Shown one piece after another: positions 43,761 through 51,533 of a stretch of 64,000 nucleotides of DNA (its first letter is position 1; every line of letters starts with the position of its first letter). This DNA is from Planctomycetia bacterium (lineage in GTDB: Bacteria; Planctomycetota; Planctomycetia; Gemmatales; Gemmataceae): the NCBI GenBank assembly GCA_005772955.1, contig SXID01000019.1:1-64000 (forward strand), written 5' to 3'. A program made the translations under genes and the position numbers. A model generated the notes under the pieces. The model ran no database searches, was not told the DNA's origin, and saw nothing but the letters and a program-made list of their open reading frames with translations.

Positions 43761-44127
43761 GCGTGCACAAGGTAGAATGTTGCGGGGACCGCATGGGTGG
43801 GACAACCGCGGGAACGGAACGTATGACTCCACTGCCAATCGCGTGGGCGGGAAGGGGAACGGGTTGACGACGAACTAGCGAACGCCGTTCCTCCGCGTTC
43901 TCCGTCGGGCGGATGTCGTGGCCGCGCCTGTTCCACGATCTGCGCGCCGCGTGCCAAACCGAGTTTGCGAACACATTCCACGCGCACGTCGTTCGCGAAT
44001 GGATTGGGATCAGGCTGGCCGTGGCGCAGGAACTCTACCTGCAAACGACTGAAGACCACGACCAGCAAGCGACGCAGAATCCGGCGCATGGAGTGGCGCG
44101 AAATGCGGCTCAGACAGGAGCAAACGT

Positions 44128-44204
44128 AAAAAGACCGGAGCGGACAAACCCGGACGAAGTGCTTGAAGATCAAGCATTCCGTCCGATTCTGTCCGCTCCG
44201 GTCT
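44128..44204 (-). terminator. Long-hairpin terminator after tRNA-Glu
   Basis: Outer arms of 15 bp (44132-44146 and 44190-44204) are perfect; inside, CGGACG/CGTCCG and TGCTTGA/TCAAGCA pair further. On the minus strand the hairpin is followed by UUUU(U) (A's at 44128-44132). It lies 21 bases after the tRNA 3' end. Confidence 0.85.
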
Positions 44205-44224
44205 ACTCTGGTCTTGACGTTCGG

Positions 44225-44298
44225 ATGACCCTACGGGGACTCGAACCCCGGTTTGAGCCTTGAGAGGGCTCCGTCCTAGGCCACTAGACGATAGGGCC
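44225..44298 (-). tRNA. tRNA-Glu (anticodon CTC)
   Basis: Read on the minus strand, the cloverleaf is complete: 7-bp acceptor GGCCCTA/TAGGGTC (one G-T pair), anticodon stem GAGCC/GGCTC with loop CTCTCAA (anticodon CTC, reads GAG), T arm GGGG-TTCGAGT-CCCC, and discriminator A. Length 74 nt; CCA is not encoded. A long-hairpin terminator follows. Confidence 0.96.
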
Positions 44299-44443
44299 GA
44301 ATTCCAATGGATTTGTAAGCGGGCGAACGCGAAATGTCAAGTACCGCGAAGAACTGACCGAGTCTGGAGCAGTTCGTTCCCGTTCGGAGCGCAGTCTGGT
44401 AAGGTAATAGAGAGCGTCAGCATCGCGGCGACCGGGAGCGGCC

Positions 44444-45391
44444 ATGGGCATTCAGGACCGGGACTATTACCGCGAAGGGCCGAGCTTCCTGGACCGCGTG
44501 GGCCAGCAGGGCGCGACTGCCTGGCTGATCGCGATCACAGTGGGGGTTTTCTTCGGCCAGGTTCTTGCGCCGGGTCCCGTCTTGCGTGGCGATCCGAACC
44601 CGCTTCTCCTTGGCCCACTCGTCACGCTGGGCGCGTTTGACCCGGACCGAATCTCCGATGGTGAGGTCTGGAGGCTGCTTACACCCGTCTTTCTGCACGC
44701 GGGTCTGTTCCACCTGTTCGGCAACATGCTCATCCTCTACTTCACCGGAGTGAAGTTGGAGGAACGCTATGGCAGCCGCGAGTTCGTCATCTTCTACATC
44801 GTGGCGGGCATCTTCGCGAATCTCGTGTACCTCGGCGCGCAACTGGCCGGCTTGACGGAGATGTCACGCGCGGTCGGGGCGAGCGGCGCGGTGGCCGCGA
44901 CACTGATCGTCTTCGCGTTCAACTACCCGCGACAGAAAGTCCTGCTCTACTTTATCATCCCCATGCCGGTGTGGTTGCTCGCAGCGCTGTGGATCGGCTA
45001 CGATGCGATCGCCGCGGTAGGGGCCATGAACGCGAATCCGAACCGACAGGGCGCGGGTATCGCGTACTTCGCTCATTTGGGTGGGGCCGCGTTCGGACTG
45101 CTTTATTACCAGTTCGGGATACGGTTCAGCCGTGTGTTTGACCGGTCCCCGAAGACCCGCGCGCGGCCGAAACTGCGGCTGGTGGTGCCGCCAGTCGAGG
45201 AGCCACCCGAACCGGTAGGCGCCGCAGTCGTAGCAGCCCCGAGACCAGCCACGCCAACAGACGAGCAACTCGAGGCGAAACTCGACGCGGTATTGGATAA
45301 GGTGTCCAAACACGGTCCGGAGAGCCTCACGCCCGAAGAGCGTGAGATCTTCTACAAGGCAGGCGAGTTGTACAAGAAGCGTCGCAAATAA
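44444..45391 (+). CDS. Rhomboid-family intramembrane serine protease
   Basis: This 315-residue protein has about six helices. The catalytic dyad is Ser147 (GASGAVAAT) and His211 (YFAHLGGAAFG). The first loop has the HxxxN motif region as HAGLFHLFGNMLILYF. The last 90 residues are a soluble tail (PRPATPTDEQLEAKLDAVLD, LTPEEREIFYKAGELYKKRR) as in bacterial rhomboids with a DUF6576-like end. Rhomboids cleave transmembrane proteins; substrates are not predictable here. It is monocistronic, 145 bases from the tRNA. Confidence 0.93.
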   Translation: MGIQDRDYYREGPSFLDRVGQQGATAWLIAITVGVFFGQVLAPGPVLRGDPNPLLLGPLVTLGAFDPDRISDGEVWRLLTPVFLHAGLFHLFGNMLILYFTGVKLEERYGSREFVIFYIVAGIFANLVYLGAQLAGLTEMSRAVGASGAVAATLIVFAFNYPRQKVLLYFIIPMPVWLLAALWIGYDAIAAVGAMNANPNRQGAGIAYFAHLGGAAFGLLYYQFGIRFSRVFDRSPKTRARPKLRLVVPPVEEPPEPVGAAVVAAPRPATPTDEQLEAKLDAVLDKVSKHGPESLTPEEREIFYKAGELYKKRRK

Positions 45392-45487
45392 TGGAACCGC
45401 AAGTTCCAGAGTTCCAAGTTGAAACGCACATCGACTTCGTGGTGTGGCTCAACCTGGCTTCTTCTGGAACTTGGAACAGGGGTAACC

Positions 45488-45715
45488 ATGCCGCTCTACG
45501 AATACACTTGTCGGAACTGCGAGCACACTTTTGAAACACTCGTGTCAGCGCGGGTCGCGGTCGTGGTGGCGTGCCCCAAGTGCGATGGCACGGACCTGGA
45601 CCAACTCATCGGGCTGCCCGCGCCGGGGCGTGTGGTCGAAGACAACGCCGCGACCAACTGCCGTGGAGACGGACCGCCCTGCGGCGCGCCCCGATGCGGT
45701 CGGAAAGGTTCCTGA
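45488..45715 (+). CDS. FmdB-type zinc-ribbon protein
   Basis: This 75-residue protein starts at ATG 45488. MPLYEYTCRNCEHTFETL and CPKCDGTDLDQL form the zinc ribbon (CxxC-x~20-CxxC). A Cys-rich C-terminal tail (NCRGDGPPCGAPRCGRKG) is longer than in minimal members. FmdB-family proteins are small regulators named from formamidase regulation; the true role is unknown. It lies 97 bases after the rhomboid gene with an imperfect repeat in between. Confidence 0.88.
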   Translation: MPLYEYTCRNCEHTFETLVSARVAVVVACPKCDGTDLDQLIGLPAPGRVVEDNAATNCRGDGPPCGAPRCGRKGS

Positions 45716-45888
45716 TTGTGCAGGTGCCCCCATCAGAATGTTGACCTGCGCGGACTTGTCTTCGACGCGCGGGCACGTATATAGATACTATGATTGAATA
45801 ACTCTGTTGAGAATTCCCCATGTCCTGACAGGGTATTCTGTTCCGTCGGGGAGAACGCTCTCGTATCTCCTATAACCTGCTCCAGGGG

Positions 45889-46209
45889 ATGAACCCAATG
45901 ACCGATGAGACGCAGGCCAAAAACTGCGCGAAGATGCTTCAAGCGCTCGCCGAACCGAACCGCATTCGCGTGATCGAGTGCCTCCGCACTGGGTCGATGA
46001 ACGTCACGGATCTGGCCAGGGCCTTGAAGGTCGAGATCGTGAACGTTTCGCATCATCTCGGCGTGTTGCGCGAGGCTGGTTTGGTCGAGGCCGTCAAGGA
46101 CGGCCGGTTCGTGATCTACTCGCTTCACCCGAAGGTCTTCCAAAACGACAGCTCGAAGGCGACCTACCTCGACCTCGGCTGGTGCCGTGTCGAGATCCCG
46201 CACAACTGA
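45889..46209 (+). CDS. ArsR/SmtB-family transcriptional regulator
   Basis: This 106-residue winged-helix protein reads LQALAEPNRIRVIECLRTGS, MNVTDLARALKVEIVNVSHH and LGVLREAGLVEAVKDGRFVI. The internal ATG 45898 has AGGGG at better spacing than ATG 45889, so the protein may be 103 residues. The alpha-3 metal box (ELCVCDL in ArsR/SmtB) is MNVTDLA here, with no Cys, so metal sensing through that site is unlikely. Targets are unknown. It is monocistronic. Confidence 0.92.
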   Translation: MNPMTDETQAKNCAKMLQALAEPNRIRVIECLRTGSMNVTDLARALKVEIVNVSHHLGVLREAGLVEAVKDGRFVIYSLHPKVFQNDSSKATYLDLGWCRVEIPHN

Positions 46210-46279
46210 CTCTTGAAGAGTCTCAAGTTGAAGATCTGCGCAGGCTGTGTCTTCGACTTGAGGCTTGAGGCTTGAGACT

Positions 46280-47221
46280 TTACGACTTGGGACTTAGAAG
46301 ACCGCCATACAGCGCGGGCGGAAACACTTCGACCTTCAAGCGTTTTGGCAACACCTCTATCTCCACCTCCTTCATTCCATCCGCCGGCACGCACACGAAC
46401 TCGCCGTCCGCGTGGACGCAGAGCGGGGTTTCGCACCCCACGACAATGCACCGCGCGCGACCGAGCGTGAGGAGTCGGTGGGTCTCCGGGAGTTTGCCGA
46501 GTACCATCGCGGGGAGGTAGCGCAGCAGGTGAAGACGCGTCAGTCGCTTCGCGTGCACGTAGTCGAACACCCCGTCGGTAAGGCTCGCCTTCGGACGTAG
46601 AGGGAAGTTCCCTTCGCGCTGACCGTTGAGTACAGAGAGCGCGAGCGTTGGCGTGGTCACCTCGGTGTCGTCGAAGCGGATAGTCATCGGCGGCTTGTCG
46701 AAGTGTCTCACCAGTGCTTTGAGGAACGCCCAGCCGTAGAGCGGTAGTCCCTTCAACCAGCGCGTCTTGCGGGCTTCGCCGTTCACCATGCCATTGAACC
46801 CGACGCCGAGGTTACAGACGAAGAACACCGAGCGGTTCGCGATGGTCACGCGGCCCACATCGATTTCAAGAACTTCTGTGGTGACGTTCTGCTCGCGCTG
46901 CAGCCACCACGCGTTCATTCCGAGCGTGAACGCGAAGTCGTTGGCGGACCCGAGTGGCCATACAGAGAACACCACGTGGCGGCGTTCGCTCTGAAGCACT
47001 CCGTTGGCGACCTCGTGTACGGTTCCATCGCCGCCGGCCGCGACCACGCGCGCGAATCCTTCGTCGCAAGCGCGGCGCGCGAGTTCTGTGGCGTGGCCTT
47101 CGCACGCAGTCGGCCGAAGTTCGACACCGCTCGCGAGCGCATGCGGCAGCGCCTTCAGAAGGCGCTCTGCTCTTCCGCGACCGGCGGACGGGTTGTAAAT
47201 CACACAGGTGCCGTCGGGCAT
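46280..47221 (-). CDS. Diacylglycerol/lipid kinase family protein (YegS-like)
   Basis: This 313-residue protein starts at ATG 47221 with GAGG nearby; the open frame reaches 47647 only as a shadow of truB. Motifs are YNPSAGRGRAERLLKAL (start), GGDGTVHEVANGVL (nucleotide site) and GSANDFA, then the C-terminal beta-sandwich with NLGVGFNGMVNGEARK and LPLRPKASLTDGVFDYVHAK. The family phosphorylates lipids such as diacylglycerol. It is divergent from truB with a 77-base promoter region. Confidence 0.9.
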   Translation of the reverse strand: MPDGTCVIYNPSAGRGRAERLLKALPHALASGVELRPTACEGHATELARRACDEGFARVVAAGGDGTVHEVANGVLQSERRHVVFSVWPLGSANDFAFTLGMNAWWLQREQNVTTEVLEIDVGRVTIANRSVFFVCNLGVGFNGMVNGEARKTRWLKGLPLYGWAFLKALVRHFDKPPMTIRFDDTEVTTPTLALSVLNGQREGNFPLRPKASLTDGVFDYVHAKRLTRLHLLRYLPAMVLGKLPETHRLLTLGRARCIVVGCETPLCVHADGEFVCVPADGMKEVEIEVLPKRLKVEVFPPALYGGLLSPKS

Positions 47222-47298
47222 CGGGAACCTCGTTTGCACTCTGGGTGTCGGTGCCTTGAGACGCATTGTGGGATAACCGCAGGTGAAGGGAAGAGCAC

Positions 47299-48183
47299 GT
47301 GAACGGCCTTTTGGTGATCGACAAACCCGGTGGAATGACTTCGCGTGACGCCGTGAACTGCGTGCAGAAGTGGTTCCCAAAGAAAACGAAGATCGGGCAC
47401 ACGGGCACGCTCGACCCGCTCGCAACCGGCGTGTTGGTGGTGTGCATCGGCTTGGCGACGCGGCTCGCGGATTACGTTCAGGCAATGGGCAAGAGTTATT
47501 CGTCGCGATTCCGGCTTGGCGCGAGTAGCACCAGCGACGACGCCGACGGCGAAGTAACAGAGACGCCGAACGTGTTCGCGCCGACGCGAGACCAGATAGA
47601 TGCAGCGTTCGCGACGTTAACCGGAAGCATTGAGCAAATGCCGCCAAGTGTGTCCGCGCTCAAGGTGGGTGGAAGGCGTGCGCACGACCTCGCGCGTAAG
47701 GGGAAAGACGTTCCGCTAGTTCCGCGAACCGTGCGCATCGACGTGATTCGCGTTCTCGATTATGCGTGGCCGTGGCTCGAAGTTGAAGTCGATTGCGGGA
47801 AGGGGACGTACATCCGCTCCATCGCGCGCGACCTGGGCACCGCGCTCGGCTGCGGCGGTTTGGTCCAGACGTTGCGGCGCACGCGCGTCGGGCCGTTCGT
47901 GGCGGAGCAGGGGGTAAATGTGGACGCCGACCCCGCGAGCGTGAAGTTGTTGCCGATGACGACCGTGCTCGCGGGTATGGAACAGATCCGACTGAGCGCC
48001 GACGAGATACGGCGGCTCCGTCAGGGGCAGCGCATCACGGCGAGTGGGGGGCGCACAACTCCTGATGGGAGCGAGATCGCGCTGCTCGACGAGAAGGGCG
48101 AATTGGTGGGGACTTGTGTCGTTCAGGGCGAGCAGATCGTTACACAGATCATGTTTGCTGCGTCACTCAGCACCATCGCGTAA
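47299..48183 (+). CDS. truB: tRNA pseudouridine(55) synthase
   Basis: TruB makes pseudouridine at position 55 of tRNA. The start is GTG 47299 with AAGGGAAG upstream. The 294-residue length is normal. The catalytic Asp39 is in GHTGTLDPLATGVLVV; LLVIDKPGGMTSRDAV and YSSRFRLGASSTSDDADG are diagnostic. The C-terminal part resembles a PUA-like end (LRQGQRI, GELVGTCVVQGEQIV). It ends near valS, which is convergent. Confidence 0.96.
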   Translation: MNGLLVIDKPGGMTSRDAVNCVQKWFPKKTKIGHTGTLDPLATGVLVVCIGLATRLADYVQAMGKSYSSRFRLGASSTSDDADGEVTETPNVFAPTRDQIDAAFATLTGSIEQMPPSVSALKVGGRRAHDLARKGKDVPLVPRTVRIDVIRVLDYAWPWLEVEVDCGKGTYIRSIARDLGTALGCGGLVQTLRRTRVGPFVAEQGVNVDADPASVKLLPMTTVLAGMEQIRLSADEIRRLRQGQRITASGGRTTPDGSEIALLDEKGELVGTCVVQGEQIVTQIMFAASLSTIA

Positions 48184-48199
48184 CACTCACAAGCCCGCA

Positions 48200-48236
48200 C
48201 CGCGAGCAAGGGCGATCGCTGATCCCTTGCTTGCGG
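48200..48236. terminator. Stem-loop between convergent truB and valS
   Basis: A 13-bp stem (48200-48212 and 48224-48236) with a single G-T pair and 11-base loop lies between the two stop codons. No T-run follows, so it is likely a bidirectional stability or weak termination element. Confidence 0.45.
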
Positions 48237-48241
48237 GTAGG

Positions 48242-51200
48242 TTACGCGCTCTCCAAGTCCCTCATGTTCTCTTCCATCGCAGCAATCTGCTTCTCGACGT
48301 CAACCACCAAATCGCGCTGCAGTTGCACCACTTCAGGGGGCGCGCCAGCCACGAATTTCTCGTTGGAGAGCTTCGCCTTCGTACCCTCCAGCGACTTGCG
48401 CTTGTCGGCAATCTGCTTTTCCAGGCGCTTGATCTCCGCGGCGACATCGATCAGCCCCGCGAGCGACACATAAGCCTCGAACTCGGGGCGCACGATGCCG
48501 CCGGCTTGCTTCGGTTTGGTCGCGGTCGGCCCGGCGGTGAGGGTCGCGATCCCCGCGAGCGGCCCGATGAACGTCGCGAGCGCGTTGAAGTCCGCAGCCA
48601 CCGCTTCGGCGCACTTCACGCTTACGTCGAGTCGCGTCTTGTCGTCCACCTGATAGCGGTTGCGCACCTCGCGCACGCTCTTCACGAGGTCTTGCATTCG
48701 CGCGAACCGCGATTCCACTTCCGCGCTGATCCATGCGTCGGGGTACGACGGCCACTTCGCAATCACCACGCTTTCTTCGGCCTTCGCGGGTGCGGGCAGG
48801 CCGCGTTCGGACGCGGTTTCGTTGAGCGCGTGCCACAGCGATTCCGCCACGAACGGCATCACCGGTTGCACCAACCGCAGGATGCCGTCGAGTACGCCAG
48901 CCAGCACGCGCTGTGCGAGCGGGCGCGCCGCCGCGTCCTTGAGCCGGCCCTTCGACATCTCGATGTACCAGTCGCAGAACTCGCTCCACACGAAGTCGTA
49001 GAGAAGCCGCGCCACGTCGCTAAAGTGGTACCCTTCGAGCGCGCCTGTCACGGCTTTCGTGGTGGTCGCGAGCCGCGACAGCAGCCACTTGTCCTCGGTG
49101 GGTAGCTCCTCCAGCTTGATCGCGCCGGGCGTGTAGCCGTCGAGGTTCATGAGGAGGAAGCGTGTCGCGTTCCACAACTTATTGGCGAAGTTGCGACCCT
49201 CCTCGAAGCGGTCGGAGCCTTGCTTCGCGGTGGGGCGTTCGGTGTCCTCCATCGGCCACGGCCCGCCGGGGCGGAACTCCTTCTTGCACTCCGGGCACGC
49301 GAGCTTTTTGGTTCGCATGTACATGTGCTCTTGCTTCACCGGCACTTCCTTACCGCAGTGCGGGCACACGTTCGACACCGGTAGTCGCGAGTCCTGCGTC
49401 TCGGTGGCGAGCTTCGCCATCCCGTATCGCATGGCGTCGGTGCCGTAGCGCTCAATGATGTCGAGCGGGTCGACGCCGTTGCCCTTCGACTTCGACATGC
49501 CCTCGCCGAACCCGTCCATCACCTTCGGGTGAATGTACACATGGCTAAACGGAATCTCGTTGAGGTTGAACAGCCCGGTCAGCACCATCCGCGCCACCCA
49601 GAGCGTGATGATGTCGCGGTTGGTCACCAGCACCGACGTGGGGTAGTAGGACTGGTCCTTTTCCCAATCAGGCGCGGTGCGGTCGGCGCGCGCCTCCGGC
49701 AGCACCGGTCCCGGCCAGCCGAGCGTCGAATGCGGCCACAGCGCCGACGAGAACCACGTGTCGAGTACGTCCTCTGATTGCTTGTATCCGTTGCCTTCGA
49801 GATCGGCCTTGAACGTGTCGTCCGCGCGTAGCGCGACGTGTATGGTGAGCGTGTCTTCCTGAAATTGGAACGCGGCGTCCGTGCCCGCCGGCACCATCAG
49901 CGCAAGCCCCTTGCGCTGGAAGTTGAACACGCCTCGCTCAGTGAAACGCTTGCTCCACACCGGGATGCGGTGGCCCCACCACAGTTGGCGGCTGATGCAC
50001 CAGTCGCGCTTCTCGCCGAGCCAGTCGAGGTACGAACGCGCGTAGCGATCGGGATAGAACTTCACTCTCCCTGAAGTCACTGCGTCCATTGTCATCTGTG
50101 CGAGGCCTTGCTTCGTCGCTTGCGGCGTAGCGTTCCCCGCTACGCCGCAAGCGACGGCAGAGTCGAAGTCACCCATCTTCACGAACCACTGGTCCGACAA
50201 CAAAGGCTCAATCGGCGTCTTGCTGCGGTCGCTGATCTTCAGCGGAATATCGCGGTCGGCGCGGTCGATGTAGAGGCCGAGTTCCTTCATCTTCTCGGTC
50301 ACGGCGTCGCGTGCTTTGGTGCGGTCCAGCCCCTTGTATTCGCCGCCTTGCTCGTTGATCGTGCCATCGAGGTTCAGGATGTTGATAATCCCGATTTCGG
50401 GATGCCTCTGCCAGCAGGCGTAGTCGTTCGGGTCGTGCGCGGGTGTCACCTTCACGCAGCCGGTGCCGAGTTTCGGGTCCGCGAGGATGCCGTCGGCGAT
50501 AATGGGGATCTCGCGCCCTGTGTGCGGCTGCAACACATACTGCCCGATGAGGTGCTTGTATCGCTCGTCGTTAGGATGCACGCACACCGCGGTGTCGCCG
50601 AGCATCGTTTCGGGGCGCGTCGTGCTGAACGAGATGAATTGTGTAGCGTCGAGGTTCGGCGCGTCAGGATCAAGTAACGTATCCCCTTTCACAATTGTGC
50701 CATCGGGGAGTTCCTCGTAGACCGGTTTCCCGAAAAGCTCATCGCCCAGGTACTCCTTCTCCACCACTTGATACTTGAACGTCCAGAAGCCGCCCTTCGT
50801 TTCCACCGTGTCGGTTTCGTCGTCGGCCACCGACGTTTGCAGGTGCGTGTCCCAGTTCACCAGCCGCTTGCCGCGATAGATGTAGCCGTCCTTGAACATG
50901 CGGAAGAAGGTTTCGCGCACGGCCCGCGCGCACACCGGGTCGAGCGTGAAGCGCGTGCGGCGCCAGTCGCAACTCGCCCCCATCTCCCGAAGCTGCGTGA
51001 TAATGCGGGCCTCGTACTGATCCTTCCACGCCCAGATGCGCTTCACGAGTTCGTCGCGGCCGAGGTCGTGACGTGTCTTCTTTTCTTGTGCGAACACGAG
51101 CCGTTCCACCACGGCTTGCGTCGCGATGCCAGCGTGGTCTGTACCCGGTATCCACAGCGCGTTGAAGCCTTGCATCCGCCGCCAGCGGATCAACACGTCT

Positions 51201-51388
51201 TGCAGGGTGTGGTTGAGCGCGAGGCCCATGTGAAGCGCGCAGGTCACGTTCGGCGGCGGAATCACGATCGTGAACGGCTTCTTCGCGGGGTCGGGGTTGC
51301 TGTGGAAGTACCCGCGTTCCTCCCAGAACGTGAGCCACTTCTCTTGAGCCGCTTTCGCGTCGTAAGCCTTCGGAAGTTCGGTCGCCAT
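48242..51388 (-). CDS. valS: Valyl-tRNA synthetase (with an in-frame palindromic insertion)
   Basis: ValRS charges tRNA-Val. Class I motifs are PPPNVTCALHMGLALNHT (HIGH region) and MSKSKGNGVDP (KMSKS). The editing domain (ARPETMLGDTAV-like TTRPETMLGDTAVCVHP) and anticodon-binding domain are intact. A CxxC pair (CPHCGKE ... CPECKKE) forms an inserted zinc ribbon. The C-terminal coiled coil is present (IKRLEKQIADKRKSLEGTKA). At 1048 residues it exceeds the usual 880-950. About 20 extra residues (SAVACGVAGNATPQATKQ within MGDFD...GLAQMTMDAV, about 408-427) come from a palindromic element at 50114-50156. Confidence 0.97.
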   Translation of the reverse strand: MATELPKAYDAKAAQEKWLTFWEERGYFHSNPDPAKKPFTIVIPPPNVTCALHMGLALNHTLQDVLIRWRRMQGFNALWIPGTDHAGIATQAVVERLVFAQEKKTRHDLGRDELVKRIWAWKDQYEARIITQLREMGASCDWRRTRFTLDPVCARAVRETFFRMFKDGYIYRGKRLVNWDTHLQTSVADDETDTVETKGGFWTFKYQVVEKEYLGDELFGKPVYEELPDGTIVKGDTLLDPDAPNLDATQFISFSTTRPETMLGDTAVCVHPNDERYKHLIGQYVLQPHTGREIPIIADGILADPKLGTGCVKVTPAHDPNDYACWQRHPEIGIINILNLDGTINEQGGEYKGLDRTKARDAVTEKMKELGLYIDRADRDIPLKISDRSKTPIEPLLSDQWFVKMGDFDSAVACGVAGNATPQATKQGLAQMTMDAVTSGRVKFYPDRYARSYLDWLGEKRDWCISRQLWWGHRIPVWSKRFTERGVFNFQRKGLALMVPAGTDAAFQFQEDTLTIHVALRADDTFKADLEGNGYKQSEDVLDTWFSSALWPHSTLGWPGPVLPEARADRTAPDWEKDQSYYPTSVLVTNRDIITLWVARMVLTGLFNLNEIPFSHVYIHPKVMDGFGEGMSKSKGNGVDPLDIIERYGTDAMRYGMAKLATETQDSRLPVSNVCPHCGKEVPVKQEHMYMRTKKLACPECKKEFRPGGPWPMEDTERPTAKQGSDRFEEGRNFANKLWNATRFLLMNLDGYTPGAIKLEELPTEDKWLLSRLATTTKAVTGALEGYHFSDVARLLYDFVWSEFCDWYIEMSKGRLKDAAARPLAQRVLAGVLDGILRLVQPVMPFVAESLWHALNETASERGLPAPAKAEESVVIAKWPSYPDAWISAEVESRFARMQDLVKSVREVRNRYQVDDKTRLDVSVKCAEAVAADFNALATFIGPLAGIATLTAGPTATKPKQAGGIVRPEFEAYVSLAGLIDVAAEIKRLEKQIADKRKSLEGTKAKLSNEKFVAGAPPEVVQLQRDLVVDVEKQIAAMEENMRDLESA
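50114..50156. repeat. Palindromic element inserted in frame in valS
   Basis: A perfect 19-bp inverted repeat (50114-50132 and 50138-50156) with a 5-base loop; core GCTTGCGGCGTAGCG. The reading frame continues through both arms. The flanking protein sequence reads like normal ValRS on either side, so the element looks inserted. A 16-nt half recurs at 54059-54074. Confidence 0.85.
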
Positions 51389-51533
51389 GTCACTACCTAA
51401 ATATCACGCCGGAGCCGGAGGGTGTGGTGAGACGCGACTTGGCTCGCGTTTTGAGACAGCATCGAATACCTTCAATTCGGCCACACGCACTCCGGCCCGG
51501 CATGTTTCGGGGTCGAGCGGATTGGATGACAGT

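Larger units (their letters stand above)
43604..44224. other. Intergenic region with dyad and tRNA terminator
   Basis: This 621-base gap has a 25-bp dyad (43736-43760), a smaller repeat ATTGG/CCAAT nearby, and the tRNA terminator at 44128-44204. The overlapping open frames show no family traits. Confidence 0.6.

Noticed and set aside
43913-44263. 116-codon open frame crossing the tRNA-Glu terminator
   Set aside because: It runs through the terminator and part of the tRNA gene, so it is not coding.
47222-47647. N-terminal extension of the lipid kinase
   Set aside because: It is the mirror of the truB start and begins without a ribosome site; ATG 47221 with GAGG is preferred.
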